From Austropuccinia psidii (lineage: Eukaryota > Basidiomycota > Pucciniomycetes > Pucciniales > Sphaerophragmiaceae), in the NCBI GenBank assembly GCA_023105745.1, contig JALGQZ010000009.1, positions 11,890,564-11,954,563 on the forward strand: a DNA stretch of 64,000 nucleotides, written 5' to 3'. Both the position numbers and the translations under genes were made by a program. Below are positions 12,204 to 23,920 of the stretch, in pieces (the stretch's first letter is position 1; every line of letters starts with the position of its first letter). The notes under the pieces are model-generated. The model was not told the DNA's origin, searched no databases, and worked only from the letters and a program-made list of their open reading frames with translations.

Positions 12204-12533
12204 TCAACCCGTACAGTGTTACTGAGAAAATTCGCCCTGGCCTTCTTATTACTGGTCCGAGCCTTTCTATTAGCGCTTTGTTTGCGCAATTGTCCCTCAG
12301 ATAATTGTGGCGGCGTGCTTATCCAAATAGACACCGCCACGGCAATGTGTGGCGAAATAATGGGTTGCGAACATTTGCCCGAGCAGTTTGGTGAATGCGG
12401 AAGACCACTTTCTGTGAGAATTTTTCGATGTTCTGTCTGCGAGCAGCTGGCAGAAACCTTCGTCGATTGTACTCGCCATCATCCATCACCATGTGCTATC
12501 TGTCGGGCAAATCGACCAGTTGATGATCAGTAG
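12204..12533 (+). CDS. Cysteine-rich terminal exon of a candidate small secreted (effector-like) protein
   Basis: The open frame encodes about 109 residues ending at TAG 12531-12533. No ATG lies between the upstream stop at 12141 and residue 48 of the frame. A long pyrimidine tract ends at CTCAG (12199-12203), so this is most likely a 3' exon whose first exon I could not place. The peptide opens with a hydrophobic run (RKFALAFLLLVRAFLLALC), possibly a signal peptide or membrane segment. It then has eleven cysteines, including CPSDNC, CGEIMGC, FRCSVC and HHPSPCAIC. The C-x2-C...C-x2-HH-x3-C-x2-C layout could bind metal or form disulfides, and resembles small secreted proteins of rusts. CpG and GC content exceed the surroundings. 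An AATAAA lies at 12665-12670. Effector function is inferred. Confidence 0.45.
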   Translation, partial: STRTVLLRKFALAFLLLVRAFLLALCLRNCPSDNCGGVLIQIDTATAMCGEIMGCEHLPEQFGECGRPLSVRIFRCSVCEQLAETFVDCTRHHPSPCAICRANRPVDDQ

Positions 12534-13771
12534 CTCGGACGAGCCTACGAATTTATAACCAGGGACGTGTTTAGGCTCTCAGGGGTCAATCTGTGAAGTG
12601 ATGCTTTGGCCTTTTGTTTTTTGATAACGGTAGAACCTCTACCAATTGGAATCTAGAGCAATTTAATAAAACACCTGAAATTTCCTTCTGAATTCTTTCT
12701 GCTCATAAAATATCACCAGTTTTCTTTTAATCCAGTGAATAAAGTAGAAAAGCCATTGTACTGTACACTCTGGGAAAAGAAACATCAAAATGACATCCGG
12801 CAACTAGCGTTTGGAAACTGAATTGGACATGCAGGAGAAGTCCAATTAATCACAAATCTGGGTAAAAGTAATTCTACGCTCTTTGCTAAGCATATTACCT
12901 TGAACTCTACGAGTGTCTCAGCGATACAAATCTATAGTGTGCACGAGGTTTCACAATTTTGTTTGATTGGTGTGTGATATACCCTAGGAGGTAACAAACT
13001 CACCCACGTTATTTGATGATACAGTAGATGGCTAAAACCCTTAATTAGACACCGTAGGAGGAGTAAGTATAAGAAGTAGATATATAATGTGCATGGATGA
13101 GTGAATATGTATATATGATAAAAGTTAAAAAACTAAATAGCTGCCTCATATGAAACACTCCTTTACTTCCATGGAGTCTCATAGTTGTAGTATCTGAAAA
13201 CATAGAGAAAAGAAGGCTGGGTTTGAAGAAAAATGAAATGAGACTTTGAAAAGATTCAAGGAATGGCGTTAACAACATAAACCTTGAAAGATTGGTCTCC
13301 AATTGAATGAACTTGCACTCTTCTCAATTACGAAAATTGCTTTGACGATTGTGTTTCCTTGATGATACTCTAGCCATTGCTTGAATGTCAGTGAGGGAAA
13401 TGCCATAAAACAAATATATGTAGCTCAATTTCATGAGGTAGGATGAAAGAAATACTGAATCTCATGTTGAGACGCAAGAAATTCTTCAATTTTTAACGTT
13501 TTTATAATTTTGTCACAGTTTTAACAAGCTGTAGAATTGAGCAATATTTGTTTATCGTATAAAATTTTTTTTAAATTCATTGCCATACTGATAACAGCTA
13601 ATAGTAATGGTCTCAAGAGAAATACATTGATTGATGTTTCTATGTATAATGTAAAATATATAGTCTAATTACTCTTGCTGATATTCCCGAGTGTCGCAAT
13701 ATAGAATTTTTGTGAGCCAAATAAGACAGTCTGAAAAGAGAAACTTGGAAATATCCATATAAAGTAGAGAC
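12534..13771. other. 3' flank of the Cys-rich exon, no further gene recognised
   Basis: CpG remains moderately present to about 13400, then falls. A minus-strand frame of 85 codons (13302-13045) begins with ATG but has no recognisable domain. The sequence then runs into the Copia element; the five bases before it are GAGAC. Confidence 0.4.
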
Positions 13772-14251
13772 TGTTGAATATTAGCCATAATGAGCAAGTC
13801 TAACACTTACCATAATCAGTAAGGTTAGTCATTAATATCCCTCCTACTCGCCGTGTCAATATCAAGGTTGCTGATCTTGTCAATAAAGAACAGATCTGCA
13901 ATCTCAAAAATGGGAAGATGCTGATCCTTGGGGAAAAAAGATCCTGTGACTCAGTTCCTCAAAAATTATAAATAAAGAAAATTAAGAACAGTATGAGATC
14001 CTCTTGTTAAAAAAAAGGGTCTTTGTTGCTGCTGTGAATTCAATATAACTAGACTTAACTATTGCTCATTTGTCATCATCTTCATTTCCTGTTTACTCAT
14101 GTATATACTTCCTTGTTCAAGTGAAGATTCTTCTTGTCATTACAGAAAGCACAAGTGCGATCCACCTTTAGGTACCAAAAGATATCGTCATTGTACTCAT
14201 ACTATCATAAACTCTTTGCTAATATCAAACTTTAGTCTATTAATTATAACA
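13772..14251 (+). repeat. 5' LTR of the Copia element
   Basis: The 480-bp LTR starts TGTTGAATATTAG and ends ATTATAACA. It aligns along its length with 21479-21984. The match includes the block around GATCCTTGGGGAAAAAAGAT and the block around TTCAAGTGAAGATTCTTCTT. The gag ATG is 56 bp downstream. I could not recognise a standard primer binding site. Confidence 0.9.
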
Positions 14252-14306
14252 GATTTACAGTCTTGAATTGCTCTCAGAATAGAAGCAAAGGTGCAGTGCA
14301 ACCAAA

Positions 14307-15110
14307 ATGAACACTAGAATTGAAAACAGGGACACCATTACCATTCCTTTTCTTGATGGGACAAAATATGATCACTGGAGTCTAAAAATAAGGATTCACC
14401 TCAGATATAGAGACTTACTGGATGTCTGTGAAAAAAAGTTCTCTGATGATGCCACTCCTTCAGAAACCAACAACTAGTATAAGGCAAGCTTTGAGGCCAT
14501 AGACATCATCACCACCAGGGTCACTGAAAAGGTCTTCTGAGAGGTAGTAAATGAAGATACCTACACTAATGCTAATCTCCTGTGGAGAAAAATAATAGAT
14601 AAATATGCCTCCAAGTGTGCAGTAAATAGAGGTAGAGTCTGGATGTAATGGAAAAGGTTTATCTTTGACAGAAACCTGCAAAACTACATTGAAAATTGCA
14701 GAAAGATGACCATGGAGCTGGAGTCAGTAAACATAAAAGTTACCAACAATCTACTATTTTTCTCACTACTAGGAAAACAAGAGGAGATAGGGAACTTCAT
14801 CAATTTTTCAATAGCCTGACTCTGAACAAGGAAATAATTGGAAGACCAGAGCTTATCTCAGGAAGACTATGGGACTATGCCAACATAAATAAAGAAAGGA
14901 TTGAAAATAGTCAAGAAAATATTGGAGCATCGTCTATCAATGAACCTCACAAAATTTTCTATTACTTTAAAAATGGTAAACACAATTAAAAATGCACTAA
15001 TCATCAAAAAGAGGACTTCTGGGCCAAAAAACCACACCTTAGACCAAACAAAAAGAACAAGAAACGAAGAATATCAAACAGTTCAACTCAATTCACTGAA
15101 GCCCTAGCAC
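14307..15110 (+). pseudogene. Copia gag remnant
   Basis: ATG at 14307 opens a frame with the Copia Gag start motif TITIPFLDGTKYDHWSLKI, which leads the UBN2-type capsid domain. In-frame stops fall at 14475 (TAG), 14538 (TGA) and 14646 (TAA). The context of the first (ETNN-stop-YK) fits a lost Trp. Further frames continue to about 15110 with shifts. I see no intact zinc knuckle. Not translatable as a full Gag. Confidence 0.8.
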
Positions 15111-16893
15111 TTAACCTATTCTTTGACCAACCACCACTTGATAAAAACCAACTTATTGTTGACTGTGGTGCCACTCACCATATGTTCAACAGTCTAGCAC
15201 CATTCATCACTAAGCCAAATCCTTGCTCAATGTCAGTGACTACTGGAAGTATGGATAGTAAACTGATAGTAGATGGAATTGGAGTAGTAGAGATAATCTG
15301 TAATAAACAAAAGCTAAGGCTAGAAAACTGCCTATAAATATCAAATCTCAAATGCAGCCTCCTGAGTCTACTGGAACTATTCAAGAGAGATATTGTAATA
15401 ATTCAAGAAGGAAACAGGTTCTCTTTAGAAATAAACAACAAAAGCTTGATAAATGGTTGAATAAAAAACAATCTCTTATAGGCACACTAAAAGATACCAA
15501 AATGCCTTATAACCAAAATAAAACAACAAAGTAATCTGTGGCATAAACAATCAAGTCATCCAGGTATGCAAGTTTTAAATCTACTAGGCCTAGAAAATGA
15601 GAACTCGCATTGTTTAACCTTTGAAACCAACAAAATCTGTAAACAACCCTTCAAAGATCACTTTGGAAAGACAAAGCTACCACTTGATTGCATACACATA
15701 GATGTATCAGGACCAATTTTTCCATGCTCTATGTCAGGATAAAACTACTTTTTAGCCATTGTATATTAAACCTCAGGTTTAAAATCTGTAAAGTTTCCAA
15801 AAAAGAAAAGTGAAAGCTATGAAAAATTTATAATTTTAAAAAGATAAATGGAAAATAGACAAGACAGAAAACTAAAGAAACTTATCTCCAATCAAGGAGG
15901 TGAGTTTCTAAACAACAAATTCAGAGAACTCACAGAAACCAAAGGCTTTGTGCACACTCTAGCACCAATAGAGACACCAGAACTTAATGGGATTGCAGAA
16001 AAAGTGAACTGTATTATACTTAAAAAATTGCAATGCATTCTGAATGGGAGCAACCTCTCTCATACATACTGCAAAGAAGAATTAAATAAAGCCACTTAAC
16101 TATCTAATCTTTCCCCAACATCTTCTGGAAACAATCACACACCTTACTTTCTCTGGACCAACACAACCAAAAGCATACAAAACCTACAAATGTTTGGATT
16201 TAGAGCAACAATAAATCATCTGTGAGAAGAGAAAACCTGGAAACTTGTTTAAACTGGTCAAGAAGGGGTATTTTTGGGCTAAAAAAATGAGGGTAGTGCC
16301 TACAAAATATTATGCCTAAAAGATAAGAAAGCCATTTTCACCAGAAATTCCAGCTTCAACAAAGAGGTTTTTCCTGAAGTAAACAAAGAAAAAGCACTAT
16401 GGAAAGCTACAACAGAAATGGAGAGAAGAAGAAAATAAAACACACCCAACTTAGTTGAATAACAAAGTGATTCCTATCCCAACACAACAGACAAAGACAC
16501 TATTCCTGCAGCAGTAGTAGAAGCAGAAGAAGAAAACCACTCATGAATAATGGGGGAAAACTCACCATTACTCCAGACAAACATAATGGATCAACCTCAC
16601 ACATCAAGGTCATAGGACCTAGACACCCAACACTGAGCAACTCCAACATAAAAGCAACAAACATACTACCATACCAACAAAGGATCCAAGCCTACATAAC
16701 CATACAATGAGAAACTCCAAGGAAATAAAAAAAAAGTGTTGGAATCACCAAATAAAAAAGAACTGTATGTCAGCAATCAAAAAAGAACTAACCAAAAGGG
16801 AAACGCTAAGGGTATAGGAAGTAGTAGACCTAAATGAAGAATACAAACTTGTGGGAACCACTTGGGTATTGAAGATCAAAGAGAGCTTTAAGG
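15110..16893 (+). pseudogene. Copia protease and integrase remnant
   Basis: The aspartic protease motif LIVDCGATHHMFN lies near 15150-15190. A pre-integrase zinc-binding-like segment (LWHKQSSHPG, then C-x6-C-like spacing) follows at about 15535-15650. The integrase core begins with LDCIHIDVSGP near 15685-15720. The second catalytic motif reads LISNQGGEF, with Asn where Asp is expected. The Glu motif survives as LNGIAEKVN near 15990. A stop-ridden connector follows. The RT start motif GTTWVLKIKESFK at about 16855-16891 is cut by the nested Gypsy insertion. Confidence 0.8.
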
Positions 16894-18660
16894 TGTGGAT
16901 ATGAAACTTTGATTAAAAATCAAGTACTTTTCCTGTCCTCAAAATTTGTTTAAGGTGAAAATTGATTAAAAATAATATGAAATAAGATTTTTAAGAGGAA
17001 AACACACCAGAGTTATTGTTTTTGAATTTATAAGTATAAAAAAATAATATTATAAAGATTTATTGTTTTACCAACAATAAAGATTTATCCCAAAAATACT
17101 TCACAACAGAAATTGGAATTTGAATTAATTGAGCAAAGAGCTGCAAGCAATTAATTCAAGAACAAAGTCTTGAAGAAGATTAGTAAAGAGAAAAATGCCC
17201 AAAAGTGACCAGAGTGAATTTGGAAACAAAGTGACAAAGCTAACAGTGATTAAAGATGCTTTAATTCACTTATGGGGTGGTTCAAGGGGTAAAAATGACT
17301 ATATGAGTTAAAAAAAATGATTATAATGATCCTTTCATGTGGTTAAAAGGTTTAAAATGATTTAAAAAGGGTGGTTGGAATCTTTTATTGATTGGTTTTA
17401 ATAGTGTTTAAACTAACTATAAAAGTAAAAGATTCTAACATGAAGAGAAAAGTGGGGCAAAGAGGACATTCTTTTATAGCCATCAATTCTCTTACTCCAA
17501 AAGGAAAATTTACTCTTTTAAGTAGTGGAAAACACTCTTACAAAAGAAAAGCCAATTATGGTATCATTGCACCCTTGTTTAGACCAAAGATGGGCTGGCT
17601 TTAGCCATTTTAGACCCTTAAATCAGCCATTACTATAGTAATACCTGGTCTGGAGCCTTCAAAACAAGTCAGAATGTGTGTAGGAGACGTATAAACCAGT
17701 TAAAACTGTTTTTACCAAGATTTCTTTAACTTAAGGGTAGTTTTACCCTCTTGGAAACATTTAAAACTGCCCTGGTTGGTATCAAAACCTCATCATCAAT
17801 TGAGTCACAGACCCTGTGACTCAATTCCAGGCAAAAATTGATGAACATTTGCATGGATTTTGACATCTCACACATGTCAGCCAGGAATTTGGGGGTCTGG
17901 CTCCCCCTTAGAGCTAGAGTTCCTTTCCCTGCCCAAGTTAATCCTTCCAATTTATTTTTCATTGAATTCCTCATCATGTATTATACTTGTAATTTACATA
18001 TTTAATTCAATTTAGTTTTACAATAAAATTACTTTAATGATTGAAACCTCATATGTAAATTAAATTTCCCTTATGTAATACACACACACATTTTGACATT
18101 TCAATTGAAAATACTTTAATTCCTCATAACTTCTAAGCTACACACAACACCTCAATTTAAACACAAAGATTGATGGTTGACACAACATGTGGTGTGAATT
18201 AAATTAAGGTTTTGAGGATTTTCAAATTTTTTACAGAAAATACTAAAAACTTGATTTAAGCTTATTTAGAGTTGAGTTACAGAAATTTTACCCAGAGGTG
18301 ACCCCACCTTATTTTTTATGAGGTGTCCAATGGTAAAACAATTTTTATATGTTTATTTGTAGAATAAAAATTTATAATAATTTCTATTTAACTTTTTTCC
18401 AAGAATATCTTAATTTTGGTTTTTTTGTTGAAAATTTATTTTTAGTTCATTTTTTCAAGTAAAAATGTGTTTTCACAAATTTAAAATTAAATGTAATTTT
18501 ATTTTCAAATTATAATTAAATTTTAATTCTTGAATATAAATTCATATTTATGTTTCAATTTTTGTTTTGATAATATAAATAAATTTATTTTATTTATGAT
18601 TGTATATTATTTTATTATTTGTGGTCTTTTGGGTATCTGAAAATTTCTCTAAGGCTCACA
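16894..18660 (-). repeat. 3' LTR of the nested Gypsy element
   Basis: The LTR is about 1767 bp. Its first 215 bp on the minus strand (18660-18445) match 20354-20140 closely, including the run around GTAAAAATGTGTTTTCACA on the plus strand. Minus-strand ends are TGTGAGCC and ATCCACA. Short open frames inside it (for example 17392-17604) look fortuitous. Confidence 0.85.
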
Positions 18661-20133
18661 TTCCCTCCCCCTAAAAATAGAATATTTATTTGTAATATTG
18701 TTATTTCTAGTGTGTCTGAACCTTCTGAGAAGCTTAGTAGCTTCAGGCATGTCCTTTTCTGCTAACCATTCATACTCACAAGCTGGGTTACTGTACCTAA
18801 CAAGGTATTCCCTTACTTTATTGGTTCTAAATCTTCTTTCTTTGAGAGCTTTGGAAATTTTCTTAATACCAGATGATTCAATAGGAGGTATAATTGGGGG
18901 ATCTTTATTCCTAAAAGGAAATTTTTCAGCATCACAAGGTTTATATGGCTTTATCACGCTCACTGTAAATGTAGGATGCTTATTGCTAAGCTCCTCAGAT
19001 AATTCTACTTCAACACCATTTTATCCATGGAGAGCCTTAATAACAAAAGGTCCTGCAAATGAATATTTGAGCTTTTTACATCCCTTGATGTTATTGAAGT
19101 TAGTGGTGGATACAAGTACTAAATCTCCCACTTTGAAATATGGAGTGGCACGTTATTTTTCCCATCTGTCTTTGGCATATGCAAATGACTCCTCCATGCA
19201 CCTTATTGCATGCTTTCTAGCTTTGTCTAGCATTACTTTGAAGCTAGCAGCTGTAGGATTTATCTCAACCAAATCTTCCCTCAGGGAATCCGGAGGTAAT
19301 TTGGGATTACATCCCTTTTCTAGAATAGCAGGAGTTTGATTGGTACTGGCATGAATGGATGTCTTATATGCCAATTCTAGTGCTGGTAAAAGGGTACACC
19401 AATGATGGGTAAATTAAAGGCCATATGCACAAAATATTCCTACCATGTCTTCCAAGGTTTGGATCATCCTTTCAGCCAGACCATCAGCTTGTGGGTGATA
19501 GGCTATAGAGAAGGACAGCTTAGTTCCAAATACTTGGTGAAGATTTGTCCCCAGTGCTGAGGGAAGTTTGGGATCTCTGTCACTAATGATATTTGTGAAT
19601 ATGCCAGTCCATGATACTACTCTATTCCATATTGGAAGAGCTGTATCCATGGATTTATTATATTTGTGACATGGTAGAAAGATTGGAGTCTTACTAAATC
19701 TGTCAACAATCACTAGAAATGCATTATAACTTCTATCACCTCCTGGTGGTAGGCCAGTTACCCAATCCATATGGACAATTTACCAAGGTCCTCTGGGTTC
19801 TTGTATTTTGATCATATTTCCAAGTCTTTTTCAAGTGGATTTATTTGCCTTTTGTCATCTGTCACAGGTTTTGCAATACTCTTCAACATATTTCTGCCAC
19901 ATTAGCCACCATATACAGGTCTTTATATTTTCTCTTGTTCTGTCTTCAGACAGATGTAATGAGAAGGGGCTGTCATGGCATTCTTTTAGTACAAGATTGA
20001 TTAAGGACCTGTCCATGAGTGCCATGACAGATGTATGCTTAGTTCTGTGGTAAACTATACCATCCAGTAAGTGGAATCTCCCTTCATCATATGTTTTTTT
20101 CCATATTTCATCTAAGGCATGTATCAAATTCAT
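18661..20133 (-). pseudogene. Gypsy integrase and chromodomain-like C-terminus remnant
   Basis: Reading down the minus strand, the HHCC finger lies at 20133-19855 (ECHDSPFSLHLS then CKTCDR). The integrase core is at 19770-19414, with all three acidic residues present: MDWVTGLP, SDRDPK and AERMIQ. Then comes a GPY/linker-type segment at 19374-19153 (AYKTSIHASTNQTP, RKHAIRCMEESFAYAKDRWEK). The last part, 18963-18649, is a chromodomain-like tail (REYLVRYSNPACEYEWL). Frames are separated by stops and small shifts, so this is a pseudogene. It belongs to the same lineage as the integrase at 50.7-51.6 kb. Confidence 0.87.
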
Positions 20134-20139
20134 TTTTAC

Positions 20140-20354
20140 TTAATTTTTTCAAGTAAAAATGTGTTTTCACAAATTTAAAATTCAATGTAATTTTATTTTC
20201 AAATTATAATTAAATTTTAATTTTTGTGTATAAATCTATATTTGTATTTTAATTTCTGTTTTGAGAATATAAATAAATTTCTTTTATTTATTATTGTATA
20301 TTATTTTATTTTTTGTGGTCTTTTGGGTATCTGAAAATACCTCTAAGGCTCACA
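20140..20354 (-). repeat. 5' LTR fragment of the nested Gypsy element
   Basis: These 215 bp duplicate 18445-18660 and end at the shared block GGTATCTGAAAAT...CTCTAAGGCTCACA. At the inner end the sequence changes abruptly to integrase coding sequence, which marks the deletion junction. Confidence 0.85.
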
Positions 20355-21412
20355 AGAACTATCTGAACAAAATAACCAAATATAAAGCACAAGTGTGTGC
20401 TCAAGAATACACACAAACCAATGGATTAGATTACAAAAAAACATTCACACCAACAGGGAACTTAATCTCACTAAGAACTCTAATAGCCCATGCTGTCAAC
20501 AATGACCTTGAATTTCATCAGATCAATATCAAAAGTTCTTTCCTAAACAAACCTTTAGCAGAAACATTTTATCTCACAATTACTCAAGGAATAAGACTGA
20601 ACCCTTGAAAAAAATTCCTAAGAGTAAACAAAGCAATATAAAGGCTAAAATAAGCCCCAATTTCTTGGTATAAAACGTTAAAGGAGTGGCTCACCCAATA
20701 AGGATTCACCACTTGCACTATAGTCCCCTGCATCTTTCACAAATCTAACCCCAATACCATTTGGCTATATATACATGTTTACAAAATTTCCATCTTTGGC
20801 AAAGAAGTGAAAAAATTCAAAGACAAAATAAGTAAAGCTTCCAACATTAAAGATATTGGACTAGCTGACCTGATGCTGGTTATAAAAATAAACCACCAAT
20901 AATCAGGGATATCTTTAGATCAGAAACAGTTAATCAAAGCACTATTAGAACAGTATGGAATGAATAAATGCAAACCAGTAAACACTCCACTAGTTCCACA
21001 CTTTCACCTCACCACTATAACAAGAAATGAAATAAATCCTTGTAATGAGTTGAAAATCAAGTTCAGGAGTGCTGTTTGAAGTATCAACTATTGTCCTCTG
21101 GAAATCCAGAAAACAAACCACTGTATCCATCTCAACATCCAAAGCCAAATAGAAGGCTCTCTGCAATCTGATGTCTGAACTATTGTGGCTGAAACAATGG
21201 TTCAAAGAACAAAAAATTCTCAAAACATATCAGCCTATCATCACATGGGAAGACAACCAGAGTTGTGTAAATATTGCCAAAAACTATGGTAATTCCAATT
21301 AAAAAAGGATGAAACATGTAGACATACACTTACATTCTATCAAAGAAACCATCATGGCAAAAGCCATTGAATCGCGCTACAAACTAACCAAAGAGATTCT
21401 GAAAAAATAAGT
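20355..21412 (+). pseudogene. Copia reverse transcriptase and RNase H remnant
   Basis: Coding resumes after the nested insertion with NYLNKITKYKAQVCAQ and continues FTPTGNLISLRTLIAHAVNN, the Copia RT signature. The first catalytic motif reads FHQINIKSSFLN (Asp to Asn). The YVDD box is degraded to YVYKISIFGK. Stops are frequent. The RNase H end survives as KHVDIHLHSIKETIMAKA and the frame terminates near 21409, 70 bp before the 3' LTR. Confidence 0.82.
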
Positions 21413-21478
21413 CAGTCATGGAGAACTCTCCTCTTCTTTTGAACTACTACGCCTTGAGAAAATGGGAGAGAGGAGGAG

Positions 21479-21984
21479 TGTTGAATATTGGCCGTAATGA
21501 GAAAGTCTAACACTTACTATAATAAGTAAGGTTAGTCATTAATATCCCTCCTACTTGCCGTTTCAATATTGAGGTTGCTTATCTTGTCGATAAAGAACAG
21601 ATCTGCAAACCCCAAAATGGGCGGAGACTGATCCTTGGGGAAAAAAGATCCTGTGACTCAGTTCCTTAAAAATTAGAAATAAAGAACCTCCTGCATTGAG
21701 ATAAAACAATAAAAAAGAAAGAAAAGTAATAATAGTATGGAATCCTCTTGTTAAAGAAAAAAGTCCTTCGTTTCTGCTCTGAATTCAATATAACTAGACT
21801 TACCTATTGTTCATTTATCATCATCTTTATTTCCGCTCAATCATTTATATACTTCCTTGTTCAAGTGAAGATTCTTCTTGTCAACAAGTGCGATTTACCT
21901 TAAGGTACCAAAAAATAGCATTCTTGTACTAATACTATTATAAACTCCTTGCTAATATCAAAATTTAGCCTATTAATTCTAACA
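21479..21984 (+). repeat. 3' LTR of the Copia element
   Basis: The 506-bp LTR is preceded by the purine tract GGGAGAGAGGAGGAG. It starts TGTTGAATATTGG and ends TTCTAACA. It carries an extra A-rich insert (about 21680-21730) relative to the 5' LTR. It is followed by GAAAC, the near-match to GAGAC on the left. Confidence 0.9.
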
Positions 21985-22804
21985 GAAACATGGTGAAAAG
22001 GAAATAATATTTCTAACTACTGTACTCAATCTAACTTCTGCTGTTTTAAAACACTTTCATATTTGGAAAAATGCGCTTGTAAGATGTGAAAAAAGATGAG
22101 TTTGACGAAAGAAAAAAATTTAAAAAATAAAAAGGATTAAAAATTAGATGAGTATACAAAAATACCTTCATAACATGATTATGATAGGTCATAGCCCTGA
22201 TCATTATGTGCTTGAAGAAGATTTAAATAATGGGAAGATAAGAGCAACTACAATTCTGAAAGTTATTTTCCCATATGGTTGGCTTAGTTTCAACACAAGG
22301 AGTTCAAAAAGATGAGTTTTTTTAGAATGAATATGGTATGGAGATATGAGAATTCAGATAGTTTTTCTTATATTTCTACATTAAAAAACAAAATAATGCC
22401 TCAATGGAAGCCAAAAGGAGAAATATGAATATCAATTGATTATAAAAGTAATCAAGAAGTTATTAAATAATAAGTGCACTCTTTTGAATTGAGGAATTTG
22501 AAGATAGAAGATGATGGTTTGAGCTATATCACTTAATGGAAGCTTTTGGTGAAATATTCCTTGTATTACTATGAAATAAGCATATGGAAAAGCTATAAAC
22601 ATTACATTTCAAGTAGAATACTGATCTTGGGATACCTATATCAAGAGGAATATTGTTGATACTCCAAGTAAGAGTCAGTATTGACAATGAGTGGATTGTT
22701 AACTAACAAAAACACACTTTCTTATAACATGAAAAAATTATTAAAAAGAGAAATGGAACGGGATCTAAACGCCACAAAACCAAAGAAACACACATATTTC
22801 ATAA
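21985..22804. other. AT-rich spacer, nothing recognised
   Basis: No open frame of note and no repeat ends appear between the Copia 3' LTR and the first minisatellite-bearing DNA transposon. Confidence 0.5.
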
Positions 22805-22812
22805 TTTTAATT

Positions 22813-23920
22813 GGGTATTGGTAAAAACATGTAAGCAAATTGCTAAAAACACGTAAGAGCGTATGTGTTTTTACTAAAAACTTACGTGTTTTTACCATAA
22901 ATTGGTAAAAATATGTAATTTTATGGTGAAAACACGTAAGGGCTGGTTTTTGAATGAAATATAGCGATTTATGGCATTTCTGATGCCATTAATGCCATTA
23001 ATGGCATTTTGAAGGCTATTAATCGCATTACTAATTCCATCAATTGCATTTTTAATGCCACAAATGGGATTTTTAATGCCATAAATGGCATCATTAATTC
23101 CATCAATGGAATTTCTAATGACATTTATGGTATTTTTAAAGACATTCATGCCATTGTTGAGGCCATTAATGGCATTTTGAAGGCCAAAAATGACAATAGC
23201 AATTCCATTTATGGCATTTATGACATTGTTAAGTGCATAAATGGCATAGTAAATGACATTGATGACATTGTTAAGGCCATACAATTACATTCATGGCATT
23301 GTTTTAATTCCAATTATGCTAATACTATGGCCATAAATGGCATCAGTATGTCATTCTTGATGCCATCTATGGCATTATTATGTCATTTGTGATGCCATTT
23401 ATGGCACCTTTGATACCATAAATGGCACTTTCAATGCCACAAATGTAACTTCAACTTCCACTCCTCATAAATTAAATTTTTAATACAATTGATGTCATCA
23501 ATGTAATTTTCAAGTTAATTACAAACATGAACAAAAAAACATAAACAAGGGACTTTTTTGGCCTACAATTGTCCTTGAAAAAAAATCCCCAAATTTTGGG
23601 CTTCTTGTTATTTATTCTCAATATTTTTCCCTTTATTTCAAAACAACAAAATTATTGAAATTCATAAGTGGGAACATATATAATTAATTTCCTAAAAAAA
23701 TAGGCCATTTGGCCAAAAAAAAAATATGAAAACATTTGTGGATATTGACATCCCATGTCAGGAAAAATATGGCAAAAAAGATTTAAAAAAACCTCAAAAC
23801 TGATCCTGAGAAATCTTTTTGAAAAATAAGGTCACTTATGTGTTTTTACCATAAAATTACGTTTTTTTGGCTATAAATGGGTAAAAACATGTAAGGGCTT
23901 ACATGTGTTTACCAACACCC
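22813..23920 (+). mobile_element. Non-autonomous DNA transposon with minisatellite core, copy 1
   Basis: The left end GGGTATTGGTAAAAACATG and the right end (read inverted) GGGTGTTGGTAAACACATG form about 23-bp terminal inverted repeats. The flanks are perfect 8-bp duplications, TTTTAATT at 22805-22812 and 23921-23928. Subterminal regions hold several copies of a GGTAAAAACACGTAAG-type motif in both orientations. The body (about 22970-23440) is a 21-bp minisatellite. No transposase is present. An 8-bp duplication with GGG ends points to a hAT-, Merlin- or Mutator-type mover, undecided. Length is 1108 bp. Confidence 0.85.
22970..23440. repeat. 21-bp palindromic minisatellite (copy 1)
   Basis: Imperfect units carry a 12-bp palindromic core of the type GCCATTAATGGC plus about 9 variable bases. 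Because 21 is a multiple of three, both strands stay open across the array. Plus 23009-23392 and minus 23284-22892 both read as heptads resembling AINGIFN. The symmetric ORFs are a by-product of the repeat and unlikely to be genes. Confidence 0.88.

Larger units (their letters stand above)
16894..20354 (-). mobile_element. Gypsy element nested in Copia, missing gag, protease and RT
   Basis: On the minus strand it runs from 20354 to 16894 with LTR ends TGTGAGCC...ATCCACA. The 3' LTR is complete (18660-16894). The 5' LTR keeps only about its first 215 bp (20354-20140) and then joins directly to the integrase zinc-finger region. A deletion has therefore removed the rest of the 5' LTR, gag, protease, RT and RNase H. 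A polypurine tract (AGGGGGAGGGAA) abuts the 3' LTR on the minus strand. It splits the Copia RT between KIKESFK and NYLNKITKYKAQ. I could not find a clean target duplication. Confidence 0.85.
13772..21984 (+). mobile_element. Copia LTR retrotransposon, decayed and interrupted
   Basis: It is bounded by LTRs at 13772-14251 and 21479-21984. Both begin TGTTGAATATT and end AACA. Flanking pentamers GAGAC and GAAAC form a target duplication with one G/A difference. The order gag, protease, integrase, reverse transcriptase, RNase H is that of Copia. The coding region is broken by many stops and split at 16893/20355 by a minus-strand Gypsy remnant. A purine tract precedes the 3' LTR. The LTRs differ by substitutions and indels (480 versus 506 bp), so the insertion is old. 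Confidence 0.88.

Noticed and set aside
18698..19339. Open frame of 213 codons on the plus strand
   Set aside because: It is the antisense of the Gypsy integrase and chromodomain-like region, which shows clear conserved motifs on the minus strand.
22892..23392. Overlapping repeat-protein ORFs on both strands
   Set aside because: They follow from a palindromic 21-bp minisatellite; codon-level symmetry on both strands argues against a protein.
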